Positions 41,679-50,031 of a stretch of 64,000 nucleotides of DNA are shown one piece after another. Numbering within the stretch: the stretch's first letter is position 1; the number at the start of each line of letters is the position of its first letter. Made by a program: the position numbers and the translations under genes. Source of the DNA: an uncultured bacterium (GTDB lineage: Bacteria; Actinomycetota; Coriobacteriia; Coriobacteriales; Coriobacteriaceae); assembly GCA_905214105.1 (NCBI GenBank), contig CAJMKK010000002.1, forward strand, positions 310,001-374,000, in the 5' to 3' direction. A model generated the notes under the pieces. That model did no database searches. It was not told where the DNA came from and saw nothing but the letters and a program-made list of their open reading frames with translations.

Positions 41679-42812
41679 ATGGCACTGTTCAAGCGTAACG
41701 ACAACAAAGATCAAGCCGCCGAGGATTTGGCCGAGAATCGGGCCGAGGACACGTCGCAGGATGCGCCCGGCGCCAATGCCGAGGATGCGCCCGGCGAGGA
41801 TTCCGCGCCCGAGCAGGTTCCCACCTCCCGCAAGCGCTTCGGCAAGCTCAAGCCCAAGCCCAAGCGCGACCTGCGCGGCGTGGTGCGCATCGAGGAACTG
41901 GAGCAGGCACTGGCCGACCAGGACCTTGACGACATCGATCCCGACGCGGTCGTGTCCATGTATATGCCCAAGCGCCGCATGGAACGCATCGGCGCGGCGC
42001 TGCTGCGCATGGACAAGCTGCAAAAGGCCCTCGTGGTGCTGGCGCTTGCCTTTGGCGTGCTGTTCGCCCTGTCGTTTATGCAGGAAAACATGGGCAACTT
42101 CACTATCAACCTCAACCGCCTGGAGCTGTTCCGCCGCGGCGTGGCCATTGCCGACAACGGCGACTTTAACAACGCCACCGCGCGCCTGGCCGCCGACGCC
42201 TTGGACAACGGCACCAATATCGCTGCCGAGGACCTGCCCGACAACCTGGACGATATCGACGGCAGTCATAACGGCAAGAACTACGTGGCGTACACCTTCT
42301 ATATTCGCAACGCCGGCAAGACCGATCTGGGCTATAGCGCCAAGCTCAAGGTGGTCAGCGCCAGCAAGGGCGTGGATAAGGCGGCGCGCGTGAGGGTGTA
42401 TCGCAATGGCGAGCCCACCACCTACGCGGCTGCCGCGGCCGACGGCAACCCCGAGCCCAACACCGAGCCGTTTGCGTCCAAAGACGTGGTGACGACCATT
42501 AGCCACGCGAATTTCCGTGTGGGCGATGTGGACAAGTACACCGTGGTCATTTGGCTAGACGGCGACGACCCGGAGTGCGTGGACAAGATCATCGGTGGCG
42601 CAGTTGAGTTTGGCTTCGATTTTGATTCGTCCGAGACCGACGATTCGAGCCTGTTCATTAAGTTCGTGCAGGATATTGCCGACACCCTGACTGGCAACGA
42701 CCCCATTAGCGCGAGCGGCAACGAGGCGCCCGATTACTACAAGGAACACAACGTGACCTGGAGTAACCGTCGCAACCAAAAGAACTCGCCCGCAGGGGAT
42801 GGGGACAAGTAG
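41679..42812 (+). CDS. Membrane-anchored protein with C-terminal WLDGDDPEC signature
   Basis: A 377-residue protein. The N-terminal 115 residues are charged and cytoplasmic (Glu/Asp/Ala-rich 10-45, basic KPKPKRDLRG near 60-68). One membrane helix at about 118-138 follows, then an extracellular domain (about 140-345) ending in VVIWLDGDDPECVDKIIGGA. That ending matches the signature of the secreted paralogues at 43771, 44638, 50337, 51233, 52083 and 53072. Unlike them it lacks the TYAWF cleavage-type motif, so it should stay membrane-bound. It may be the anchor or platform of the fibre. It is operon-coupled to PilZ, and a strong terminator follows. Confidence 0.75.
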   Translation: MALFKRNDNKDQAAEDLAENRAEDTSQDAPGANAEDAPGEDSAPEQVPTSRKRFGKLKPKPKRDLRGVVRIEELEQALADQDLDDIDPDAVVSMYMPKRRMERIGAALLRMDKLQKALVVLALAFGVLFALSFMQENMGNFTINLNRLELFRRGVAIADNGDFNNATARLAADALDNGTNIAAEDLPDNLDDIDGSHNGKNYVAYTFYIRNAGKTDLGYSAKLKVVSASKGVDKAARVRVYRNGEPTTYAAAAADGNPEPNTEPFASKDVVTTISHANFRVGDVDKYTVVIWLDGDDPECVDKIIGGAVEFGFDFDSSETDDSSLFIKFVQDIADTLTGNDPISASGNEAPDYYKEHNVTWSNRRNQKNSPAGDGDK

Positions 42813-42820
42813 AACGAACA

Positions 42821-42860
42821 AGCGCCGGGCCGGGATTGATTTCCCGGCCCGGCGCTTTTG
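42821..42860 (+). terminator. Strong terminator, 15-bp perfect stem
   Basis: AGCGCCGGGCCGGGA (42821-42835) pairs exactly with 42842-42856, followed by TTTTG. It ends the PilZ operon and may also limit the convergent gene. Confidence 0.9.
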
Positions 42861-43373
42861 TTATGCGGAAGCGTTGTCAACGGAGGTAATGCCGTTGCCG
42901 GTGGCGTCGTCCAGCAAGAACAACCGCAGCGCGAGCTTGATCGCGTAGCCCGGCTTGACCTGCGCCGCGTCTCCCATGCGTTCGTCCAGGTCACTACAGT
43001 AGGCGTAGAGGTCGCGGATGAGGTCCGCGCCCGAGAGCGTGAACATGTAGCCCGCGTCCGAAAGCGCGTTGGGTGCTGCGGGCAGCCCCGCAGCCGCACA
43101 GAAGTTTGCGAGGTCGGGGCCCATGACGGCCTTGTAGTCGACTGCGGTGCCACGGTCCTGAGCGGTCTGCTCCTGCTTGCGGGTGTACGACAATGCCGCC
43201 GCCAGCACAAAGCTGGGCGTGGGCGCGTTGACGTCGTCGGTGGTGGCGACGAGCTTACCGGCCGCTTGCGTGACCAGCCAGGCAACTTCGCGCTGGCAAC
43301 GAACGGCCTTGCGCGTCACCGGCTTAATCGATCCGGCGGAAACGCTTCCCTTGGGTTGATTGGCGGCAGGCAT
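42861..43373 (-). CDS. Hypothetical protein
   Basis: A 170-residue protein, probably soluble and mostly helical, that I do not recognise. It has an N-terminal basic segment (SIKPVTRKAVRCQREVAWLV) and a C-terminal half with DLYAYCSDLDERMGD and AIKLALRLFLL. It contains no signal peptide or membrane segment. The start at 43373 on the minus strand has GGGAGGG just upstream. It is convergent with the PilZ operon and divergent from the first secreted TasA-like gene. Confidence 0.6.
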   Translation of the reverse strand: MPAANQPKGSVSAGSIKPVTRKAVRCQREVAWLVTQAAGKLVATTDDVNAPTPSFVLAAALSYTRKQEQTAQDRGTAVDYKAVMGPDLANFCAAAGLPAAPNALSDAGYMFTLSGADLIRDLYAYCSDLDERMGDAAQVKPGYAIKLALRLFLLDDATGNGITSVDNASA

Positions 43374-43770
43374 GGGCCCTCCCAACAAATAGCCCGTTTA
43401 GCAGGCAAAAATGACACGTGCCACACCAGTATAGCGAGTGGAGAGGGGCTAGGGCGAAGCTCGGCGGAGGGTGAATGTATGCGATGGCGTGGAACTGCGG
43501 TCGCAGGGCTTAAGAGGGACTTACAGCTTTGCGGGAGAGAGATCAAATAAGGTAAACGATGTTCACATAGCACCACATATAACCCGAGGTAGACCTATGA
43601 ATCTGCCGGAATGTAGGCTGCCGAAAACTCATAAGGAAATCGTAAGAATTGTGGTATTCTCAATTTCATGTCTAAAGGATGGGCAAGCAACATCCAACAC
43701 GAAAGCGCGGGCTCCCCTTCCGGGCTTCTCGAGGGTCATCTGGGATGAATGGGGAAAGAAAGGGGTCCGT
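43374..43770 (+). other. Gene-free leader of the TasA-like pair
   Basis: Nearly 400 bases without a convincing gene. The stretch becomes AT-richer towards 43660, with a -10-like TATTCTC near 43653. Open frames here lack ribosome sites. I see no repeat family in it. Confidence 0.45.
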
Positions 43771-44541
43771 ATGGATACCAAGGCATTAAAGAAGCAGATG
43801 GGCGCCGCCATCGCCATGGTCCTCGTGGCAGCCGTAGCCCTCGGCTCCGCCACCTTCGCATGGTTTGTGAGCAACAACGAGGTTACCGCTAAAACGACGG
43901 GCGTGAAGGCGCAGTCCAACACGGCATTCATGAGCATCGAATACAAAAATACTGCAGTCGGCTCTAAAACGACCCAGAGCAAAACGTGGGCCATAGACAC
44001 CGAGAATAATGCCACTGCTCTTTATCCTTCCGAAGTTCAAGCTGGCGACGATGGCGCGCCCAAGTTCGTGACCGCCTACGGTACCGCGACTGATAATGGT
44101 GACAAGAAAGGTGATTACATCTCAGTCGGTGACGCCACTAAGGCCGTGACTGACCAATACGCGATTGGCGAGGCAAACAATTACAGCATCAGCTCTGCTG
44201 GCGTCGATTTGACCAATTTGAAGATTGACCGCGTTGAGGTTTCCACTGGCGCCGACAAGGGTTTGAAGAGCGCTATTCGCGTACTTGTTGTTGGCCCTGA
44301 CAGCTGGCAGGTTTGGGGCCCTGGCACCGATGCCGAAGCTGGGCTGAAGTTGCAGAAGGCTGGAGGCGCGGCTCTCGCTGCTACGGTCGCAAAGGATAAA
44401 GATACTCAGCTGAGCGTGTACGTCTACTACGATGGCAATGATGCTGCCGTAAACACTGCTAACCTGGCAAAAATCCAAGACTCCGTTGGCGTTACCATTT
44501 CCTTCAGCGCTACTCAGCCTACGACGGTTTCTGGGGCATAA
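43771..44541 (+). CDS. SipW/TasA-type secreted protein 1
   Basis: A 256-residue secreted protein. Residues 1-33 form a basic n-region, a hydrophobic core (AAIAMVLVAAVALG) and the SATFAWF motif typical of SipW-dependent signals; the mature part begins near SNNEVTA. The mature domain is beta-rich and ends with a degenerate signature, YVYYDGNDAAVNTANLA, in which the Cys is missing. There is no LPXTG motif or C-terminal membrane helix. By analogy with TasA or camelysin it may form fibres or be a matrix component. ATG 43771 follows GAAAGGGG; longer in-frame starts are unsupported. The next paralogue starts 96 bases downstream. Confidence 0.78.
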   Translation: MDTKALKKQMGAAIAMVLVAAVALGSATFAWFVSNNEVTAKTTGVKAQSNTAFMSIEYKNTAVGSKTTQSKTWAIDTENNATALYPSEVQAGDDGAPKFVTAYGTATDNGDKKGDYISVGDATKAVTDQYAIGEANNYSISSAGVDLTNLKIDRVEVSTGADKGLKSAIRVLVVGPDSWQVWGPGTDAEAGLKLQKAGGAALAATVAKDKDTQLSVYVYYDGNDAAVNTANLAKIQDSVGVTISFSATQPTTVSGA

Positions 44542-44637
44542 GCCACATTGAAGCATTGGCTTAAAAACGGGGTTTGGCGCAAGGCGTCGAGCCCCGTTAG
44601 CCTTATCGACCGAATTGCAACAAGGAAGCTACTTCGT

Positions 44638-45594
44638 ATGTCATCGCGCGTGAAGCAACTCAAAAAACAGTTAGCCGTCGCCGCCATTTCGGTGGTCATG
44701 GCGTGCGTTGCTTTAGGCTCGGCAACATATGCGTGGTTCGTATTCAATAACACCGTCTCCGCCAGAACGGCAACCGTGACGGCCATGGCCAATGGCATGA
44801 CGTTGCAAATTGTTGCGGGCACAACGCCCGATCACGGCAAAGACAACGACACGGTTGCGTTCGATAGTACGACCGCCCATGAAATCAGCCCTTCTTCGAC
44901 CGATGACGCCAAAACGTGGTTCGTTCCTGCGTCGTGGGGCGATGGGGCCTTGGTCACGTCGTACCAGATCGCCAATGGGCTCGATGCGTCAACGGGCCAA
45001 TATACTGTAGGTGGCAAAACCTTTTACGCGTATAACGTAAGCACCTATACGGTTTACACCGTTCGTGACACGGGCATTGCAGATGTGTATTTGGACGGAT
45101 CGGCCGATGAGGGTGCTATTTCCGTAACCTCGAATGGGCAGCCGCTGAGCGATAAGGTTGCGCGCAGCATGCGCATCGGCATCTCGACGATTGACGCTCA
45201 GGGCAACGAGACGTTGAAAGTTGTCTATGCCCCAAGCGAGCCTGTCGGATCGGGCAACGATGCGTACTCGAGGCAGAATGACATTGCGGGCTGGACGGTG
45301 GTTGCTGACGCTTCGAGTACAAAGGTTGCAACATATAAGCATTTGTTCGGTGCGACGTATGTTGACCAAAATGGCGGCAACTGGGCTGCGACAAAAAACG
45401 GCAAAAACTTCGATGCACCCGCGGATAATCCAGCGGCGCTTGCCACGCATGTTGACTACAATGGCGTAATTTTGAAGGTCTATATTTGGCTCGAGGGCAC
45501 CGACGCCGATTGCGTTAATACGGCTGCGAGTGCTGTCGATGAGGGTCTTTCCTACGACGTAACCCTGCGAATGGTTGGCACGAATTCGCAATAA
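44638..45594 (+). CDS. SipW/TasA-type secreted protein 2
   Basis: A 318-residue paralogue of the preceding gene. The N-terminal signal (KQLAVAAISVVMACVALGSATYAWF) is here split as AAISVVMACVALG and SATYAWF. The extracellular domain carries KVYIWLEGTDADCVNTAAS near its end, the canonical form of the cluster signature. ATG 44638 follows AAGGAAG at a slightly long spacing. The region between the two genes contains a GC hairpin (ACGGGG/CCCCGT) that may attenuate transcription. A fragment of a third paralogue follows directly. Confidence 0.8.
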   Translation: MSSRVKQLKKQLAVAAISVVMACVALGSATYAWFVFNNTVSARTATVTAMANGMTLQIVAGTTPDHGKDNDTVAFDSTTAHEISPSSTDDAKTWFVPASWGDGALVTSYQIANGLDASTGQYTVGGKTFYAYNVSTYTVYTVRDTGIADVYLDGSADEGAISVTSNGQPLSDKVARSMRIGISTIDAQGNETLKVVYAPSEPVGSGNDAYSRQNDIAGWTVVADASSTKVATYKHLFGATYVDQNGGNWAATKNGKNFDAPADNPAALATHVDYNGVILKVYIWLEGTDADCVNTAASAVDEGLSYDVTLRMVGTNSQ

Positions 45595-45754
45595 AGCTAC
45601 GGCTTTCGCTAACGGCACGAACATGAAGGTTGCCGTTTGGATAGAAGGCGCCGACAACGATTGCCAGAATATGTCTGGCCTCGACGTTGGCGAAGGAAGC
45701 CCGACCTTTGATGTAACGGTTAGCCTGGTCGGCATCGTGCCTGATTCCAAGTAG
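45593..45754 (+). pseudogene. C-terminal remnant of a third TasA-type paralogue
   Basis: Immediately after the stop of the preceding gene and in another frame, 53 codons read NGTNMKVAVWIEGADNDC, then QNMSGLDVGEGSPTFDV and VSLVGIVPDSK before TAG at 45752-45754. This is the family's C-terminal domain with no N-terminal half, signal or ribosome site. It differs enough from the intact neighbour (about two-thirds nucleotide identity over the signature) to be a separate ancient paralogue and not a frameshifted tail. It is probably left by deletion or recombination. Confidence 0.75.
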
Positions 45755-45781
45755 ACTTAAGCCGCCAGCTAAATATGCCTA

Positions 45782-45815
45782 AAAGGGGCCGCTTCAATCG
45801 AAGCGGCCCCTTTTG
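45782..45815 (+). terminator. Terminator after the TasA-type pair
   Basis: AAAGGGGCCGCTTC pairs exactly with GAAGCGGCCCCTTT around AATC, followed by TGTG. Confidence 0.88.
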
Positions 45816-45899
45816 TGTGGCTGTCTGGTGCAAACACTTTGTCGCATATCGCTCGGGATCGGCGATAATGTGGGGAACTGTTCTTTCTGGAGGTTCCTT

Positions 45900-46982
45900 A
45901 TGGACGGCATTGCTTCTAGTGTTCCGCTGATTGCTCAGCCGAGTTATGACCGCGCTTGTAGCCTTGTGCCGTCTGAGTATGTTTTGGCTTGGGAGTGGTT
46001 CTTGCGCGAGGAACAGCGTGGCGAGATTTGGGAAAAACTACCTCATAACATTAAAGCTGATAGCCCCCAGTATCCTTATCGCATGACGATTGGCTCTGAG
46101 ACCTTTTGCGTTTCTCGTCAATCAGGTATTTATTGGCCGGGTCGTGGACGCATCAAGCACCCTGTGGAAAAGACCTTTGCGCTTTCGGTGCATAGCTCTA
46201 TAAGTGGGAGCTATTCCGATGTTCCCCCGCTCTATCTTGAGGACGGCACGTGGGTGTTCAAGTATTCATTGCAAAGTGCTTCGGTCGAAAGCTGGCGCAA
46301 CCAGCGCTACAACGAAAAAATGATCAACTGCATGGAGTGTGGCGTTCCCGTTGGCGTGTTCTTTGCAACAAGCGCTGGCTACAAGGTGCTAGGCCTAGCA
46401 TTCGTTGAACGCTACGAGCCGGAGAACAACTGGTTTGTGTTGCATGGCCCCGTCCATAAGGGTGGACCCGATGCGCGGTTCTTCCCCGATATGAGCTACA
46501 TGAAGGAGGCTCCGGTCGCGGCGGAGTTTTCTGGCGCTCCGGCGAGCGACGATGAAAAGGTTCGCTACGCGCTGCGTCGTGAACGAATCGGCCAGCAGCG
46601 TTTCCGCACTCAGCTCTTTGAGGCCTATACCGGTAAGTGTGCTGTTTCGGGCTGCAATGTCAGCGAAGCGCTCGAAGCTGCGCATATTGAGAACTATTCG
46701 GGTCCCAAGTCGCAGGTTGTCAGCAACGGTATTCTGCTGCGCCGTGACCTACATTCGCTGTTCGACGCCCATCTGATTTCGTTTGAGTTGGTGCGTGGCG
46801 ACTATCAACTTTGCGGGTCGTACCTTCTGGAGCATACGGATTATGCGACGTTTGCAGGCTCGGTGCTGCGCGAGCCGGACGAACATCGCTTGCGTCCTAA
46901 CGCCCGATTCCTCGAAGCCCATCGAGCTGAGTTCGCTTTCTCGGAATCGCGGCGTCGGGCGGAGGCGGTTGCTCCGTATTAG
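45900..46982 (+). CDS. HNH endonuclease, putative modification-dependent restriction enzyme
   Basis: A 360-residue protein. The C-terminal HNH_2 domain (about 235-320) has CAVSGCNVSEALEAAHIENY and NGILLRRDLHSLFDAHLI, with the His-Asn-His set. The N-terminal part (about 40-200) has WVFKYSLQSASVESWRNQRYN and a PVGVFFATSAGYKVLGLAFV strand pair. This is reminiscent of sensing domains fused to HNH_2 in Type IV-like restriction enzymes, but I cannot name the domain. ATG 45900 follows TGGAGG. Codon use is less GC-rich than the neighbours, and the gene sits in the accessory segment between the two halves of the TasA-like locus. Confidence 0.72.
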   Translation: MDGIASSVPLIAQPSYDRACSLVPSEYVLAWEWFLREEQRGEIWEKLPHNIKADSPQYPYRMTIGSETFCVSRQSGIYWPGRGRIKHPVEKTFALSVHSSISGSYSDVPPLYLEDGTWVFKYSLQSASVESWRNQRYNEKMINCMECGVPVGVFFATSAGYKVLGLAFVERYEPENNWFVLHGPVHKGGPDARFFPDMSYMKEAPVAAEFSGAPASDDEKVRYALRRERIGQQRFRTQLFEAYTGKCAVSGCNVSEALEAAHIENYSGPKSQVVSNGILLRRDLHSLFDAHLISFELVRGDYQLCGSYLLEHTDYATFAGSVLREPDEHRLRPNARFLEAHRAEFAFSESRRRAEAVAPY

Positions 46983-47100
46983 TCGGGTGTTGCTCGCCAC
47001 GACCCAATCATGTCGATTGATCGGATCGCGCTGCGCCGCATCGAGAGCTGCACGATCCTGCCATCCTCTCCTCAACGGTTAAAACGGGAAAGGGGAGCCC

Positions 47101-47382
47101 ATGGGATGGCGAAGCGATATCGCGCGCGGCGCATATGGAAACTTACCGCGAGCGTTAATGGACCGGAGCCTGTTCCCGCCCGTTGAGGCCGGCTGTAGCC
47201 AAATCTGCCTGCCCTGCCCTCGCTGCGGCGCAGACCTCCCATGCCTAGACATCTGCTTTATCGACGCTCGCGACAAACATGCCGCCAACCCGCGGGCTCG
47301 GATGGGCTTGCGCCTTCCGGTCTATCCTCAGCAATGCCCTACCTGCGGATGCACTATTTCCTATGACGATGCTGATGCCTAA
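47101..47382 (+). CDS. Small zinc-ribbon protein
   Basis: A 93-residue open frame with two cysteine pairs, CPRCGADLPC near 38-48 and CPTCGC near 80-85, consistent with one zinc site. The ATG has AAAGGGGAG immediately upstream. It follows the HNH gene by 118 bases on the same strand. No function is assigned. Confidence 0.5.
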   Translation: MGWRSDIARGAYGNLPRALMDRSLFPPVEAGCSQICLPCPRCGADLPCLDICFIDARDKHAANPRARMGLRLPVYPQQCPTCGCTISYDDADA

Positions 47383-47422
47383 TTGTCAGCTAGCGAGCGA
47401 GGATTTTTGGACGATTGAAAAC

Positions 47423-47493
47423 TGAGGGTGGATTATCGGACGTTTTTGGGCTGAAAGGCTGTCAAAAATGGGAGATTATCCACGCTCGAGCGC
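47423..47493. repeat. Palindrome family P1, copy 3 (imperfect)
   Basis: TGAGGGTGGATTATCGGACG pairs imperfectly with GGGAGATTATCCACGCTCGA; the right half equals the perfect copy at 27543. Confidence 0.82.
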
Positions 47494-47549
47494 TTCTATC
47501 TTTAGACGGTGACTCGCCGCCAGAAGTACTCGCCGGTGCCTAAGATGCC

Positions 47550-48248
47550 TTACAGATAAATCCCCTCGAACAGGGCCTTGTGGAACTTGATGTGGTGGTC
47601 GCGTGCCCAGGTGAAGAGCGCCTGGTCAAAGTCGCCTTTGGTGGCAGGGATGCCGTAGACGCCGGCGACTTTCACGCGCACGAACTCCAGCGCGGGCAAC
47701 TTGTTGATGGCCGTGAGCGCAAACGGCGACGTGGGCTCCTCGAACAGGTAATGGCTGCCTTGCAGCGCGCCGCAGCCGGTGCAGGTGCTGGCGAGCGATA
47801 CGGTCTTGGTGGTGCGCGACGTTGTGGGCTTGTAGCCACAGCGCTCGCGCAGGTAGTCGCGGATCTCGGCCGGCACGCAGCCCAGCGCGGGGACGATGGC
47901 TACGGCGTTGGCGTGGGCGGTGTCGATCGCGATGTGGCCCGCGTCGTCGATGGTGGGCGCATCGCTGGGTGCAGCCTTGCTGCTTGAGTCCTCGGCCGCC
48001 CAATACGGAATGCCAAAGGCCGCGACCGTTGTCTGCTCGTGGCACTTCCAACATTCGCGCTTGCCCAGCACCAGGTAAATATAGGGCGCGCTGGGGTCGG
48101 AGCGATCCACGCCGGGCAGCCACGCGGCAAAGGGCTCGGGGTTGACGCCATCGGGCACGTACCAGATCTTTTTGGCCCGGTCCCACTTGGCGCCTAGGGC
48201 CTTGGCCTCGTCTTTGTGCGAAAGGGGAACATCGAGCTCGGTGCGCAT
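47550..48248 (-). CDS. DUF5710-containing protein
   Basis: A 232-residue protein. The N-terminal DUF5710-type motif (about 1-40, LDVPLSHKDEAKALGAKWD then KKIWYVPDG) is a module found in phage, plasmid and conjugative-element proteins. The middle contains CWKCHEQ near 67 and CTGCGALQG near 158, two cysteine pairs that could bind zinc. The start at 48248 has AAAGGAG. The function is unknown; the module is typical of mobile or defence contexts, in keeping with its accessory location. Confidence 0.75.
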   Translation of the reverse strand: MRTELDVPLSHKDEAKALGAKWDRAKKIWYVPDGVNPEPFAAWLPGVDRSDPSAPYIYLVLGKRECWKCHEQTTVAAFGIPYWAAEDSSSKAAPSDAPTIDDAGHIAIDTAHANAVAIVPALGCVPAEIRDYLRERCGYKPTTSRTTKTVSLASTCTGCGALQGSHYLFEEPTSPFALTAINKLPALEFVRVKVAGVYGIPATKGDFDQALFTWARDHHIKFHKALFEGIYL

Positions 48249-48565
48249 GGCGGCTCCTTTGTGCGGCTTGCGGTGCATGTGCTCCAAGGATACCCCAGCG
48301 ACGGGTGTGTGGTCGCTAAACGAGCACTTCGACCGCCCGAGAAGTCGCGGAGCATTTTGGCGAGGGCGCGCCGTCAAGCAAATGGGCAAGCAAATGGTCA
48401 GATTTTGGTCAGTTGAGCGGCAACCTTGCCAAGAGCTTGACGGATTTGCAGCTAGACGTCGACGAATGAACACTTTGGGCGCGCTGCGGCAAAAAACTGC
48501 TGGTCGTTTGCCGAAAACTCGCCAAGGTCGCGAGTCGCCGCCGACGCGCGTGCTATCTTCGCGCC
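48249..48565 (+). other. Intergenic region between divergent accessory genes
   Basis: A 317-base stretch without a gene. It contains a 20-base segment, GGTCAGATTTTGGTCAGTTG, that recurs in near-identical form at about 4582-4600 ahead of the small membrane-protein gene. A -10-like GCTATCTT lies 14 bases before the next ATG, so that gene may be leaderless. I see nothing else. Confidence 0.5.
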
Positions 48566-49669
48566 ATGGGGTACTTTATCGTTTCACATAACGCTGCGTT
48601 GGCGCTTTTGGCGCACCTGCCGAACCCCCGTTTTGGGGATTCGGAACCAGAGGTCGTGTCGATTGCAGGTGCCTGTGCGCTGTTGGACCAAGAGGCGCAG
48701 GAGTTTATCGATCGCTATGACCTGGGGATCCAAACGCTGGATTTGCTGGTGCCGTCGCGCGCCGACCGCCGGCGGACCAAGCATGTTAAGACGCACCTGT
48801 GCACCAATGAGCTCCCGGCGGGTTCGTTTATCTCGCTGGGCCACTGGATGGGCGACCTGGATGCGTACGTGTGCTCTCCCGAGCTGGCGTTTTTGCAGGC
48901 CGCGCACGATGGCGATGCGGCGGCGGCCATCTACGCCGGCTATGCCATGACATCGGACTACCGGCTGGATAACCTTGCTCCCGGTGGGGTAACAAGCAGG
49001 GATACGGGCATGCGCGATGGCAGGCTCACGACTAAGGAGCTCATCGCGGCGTACCTTGACCGGGCATCAAAGGTGAGAGGCGCCGCTAAGGCGAAGGCGT
49101 TGCTTCCGTACGTGGAAGAGGGCTCACGGTCTCCAAGGGAGTCGGGGCTTTGCATGTTTATGTCGCTGCCTGCGCATTACGGCGGGCTTGCACTGGGCAA
49201 GGCCGAGCTGAACAAGAAGTACTTCATTCGCGACGGTTACAACGATGGGCGCAACCGCAAACTGCGCGTGTTGGAGCGCACGCCCGACATTACGCTTACG
49301 GCTAAAGTCGAGGTGGGCAGGGATAAAGTAAAGGCCGGGCTGCTGCCAGAGGTGCTGACCGCGATGGTCGACTACGACAGCGATGCCATTCATGACGGCC
49401 GCGAGAAGATCCACAAGGATGCCGAGCGCCGCAACGAGTTGGAACTGCTTGAGGGAGTAGCGTATTTTACTGTGACAACCGACCAAGCAAATGACTACGA
49501 CAAGCTCGTTCGGCTGTGCGAACGCATCCGACGGAAGCTGCATCGGAATAAGCGCCCCATCTTTAACAAGGCGATGAGTGCAGAGCAGCGATATTTTGCC
49601 CATGCGCGTGCCGAAACGAAGCGATTTTGGCTCTGGCAAGCCGTTATCGATGCGCATCAGTATTGGTAG
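48566..49669 (+). CDS. Hypothetical protein with DUF559-like C-terminal nuclease candidate
   Basis: A 367-residue protein I cannot name. The N-terminal part (about 1-110) contains LDLLVPSRADRRRTKHVKTH and LCTNELPAGSFI, the sort of helical-beta mix seen in AbiEi-like regulators. The C-terminal part (about 260-330) has VDYDSDAIHDG, a spaced DAERRNELELLEGVAYF and a basic helix pair. That layout echoes the DUF559/Vsr-type E/D-D-H-D-R-L-G order, but the match is weak. There is no Shine-Dalgarno site, so a leaderless start at 48566 is likely. It belongs to the accessory island. Confidence 0.55.
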   Translation: MGYFIVSHNAALALLAHLPNPRFGDSEPEVVSIAGACALLDQEAQEFIDRYDLGIQTLDLLVPSRADRRRTKHVKTHLCTNELPAGSFISLGHWMGDLDAYVCSPELAFLQAAHDGDAAAAIYAGYAMTSDYRLDNLAPGGVTSRDTGMRDGRLTTKELIAAYLDRASKVRGAAKAKALLPYVEEGSRSPRESGLCMFMSLPAHYGGLALGKAELNKKYFIRDGYNDGRNRKLRVLERTPDITLTAKVEVGRDKVKAGLLPEVLTAMVDYDSDAIHDGREKIHKDAERRNELELLEGVAYFTVTTDQANDYDKLVRLCERIRRKLHRNKRPIFNKAMSAEQRYFAHARAETKRFWLWQAVIDAHQYW

Positions 49670-49711
49670 GGGCGGTAACAGGGGGTTAGAATTAGCGGCC
49701 ATATATCCAGA

Positions 49712-49885
49712 TCTAATACTTTTCCCGAGAAGTGAACGAGCCAGAATGGACCCCCGAAATATCGACACTTTTAGGGGCCCGTTTCCTGCGGTTTTGCTGC
49801 TGGAATCCTGCGGTTTTGACGTCAAAAAGTGTGGATGCTCCAGGGGTCCAAATAAGCTCGTTCACTTCTCGGGAAAAGTATTAGA
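49712..49885. repeat. MITE-like element M2, copy 2 with 29-bp perfect terminal repeats
   Basis: Bases 49712-49740 are exactly complementary to 49857-49885 (outer part TCTAATACTTTTCCCGAGAA). The interior has two CCTGCGGTTTTG motifs and a GGACCCC/GGGGTCC pair. The element is non-coding and ends 113 bases from tRNA-Val. Confidence 0.9.
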
Positions 49886-49990
49886 CCTCAATTTAAAGAG
49901 GGTTACTTATATGTGACTGCGAGACCCATTCGGGTTTGATCGTGGCGATTGCTGGGGCTGTTTGGGCGCTTTGGGCTCGGTCGCCGTAAA

Positions 49991-50023
49991 ACAAAACAGC
50001 TCAGAGGCGAAGCCTCTGAGCTG
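49991..50023 (-). terminator. Terminator of tRNA-Val
   Basis: On the minus strand AGCTCAGAGGC pairs with GCCTCTGAGCT around TTC, followed by GTTTTGTTTT. Confidence 0.9.
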
Positions 50024-50031
50024 CGAACATT

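Noticed and set aside
41679..42812. The PilZ-linked membrane protein as a flagellar or pilus motor part
   Set aside because: No flagellar or type IV pilus genes are present, and its C-terminal signature ties it to the TasA-type family.
45592..45754. Programmed frameshift fusing protein 2 to the following fragment
   Set aside because: Protein 2 already contains its own complete C-terminal signature, and no slippery site is seen at the junction; a remnant paralogue explains it better.
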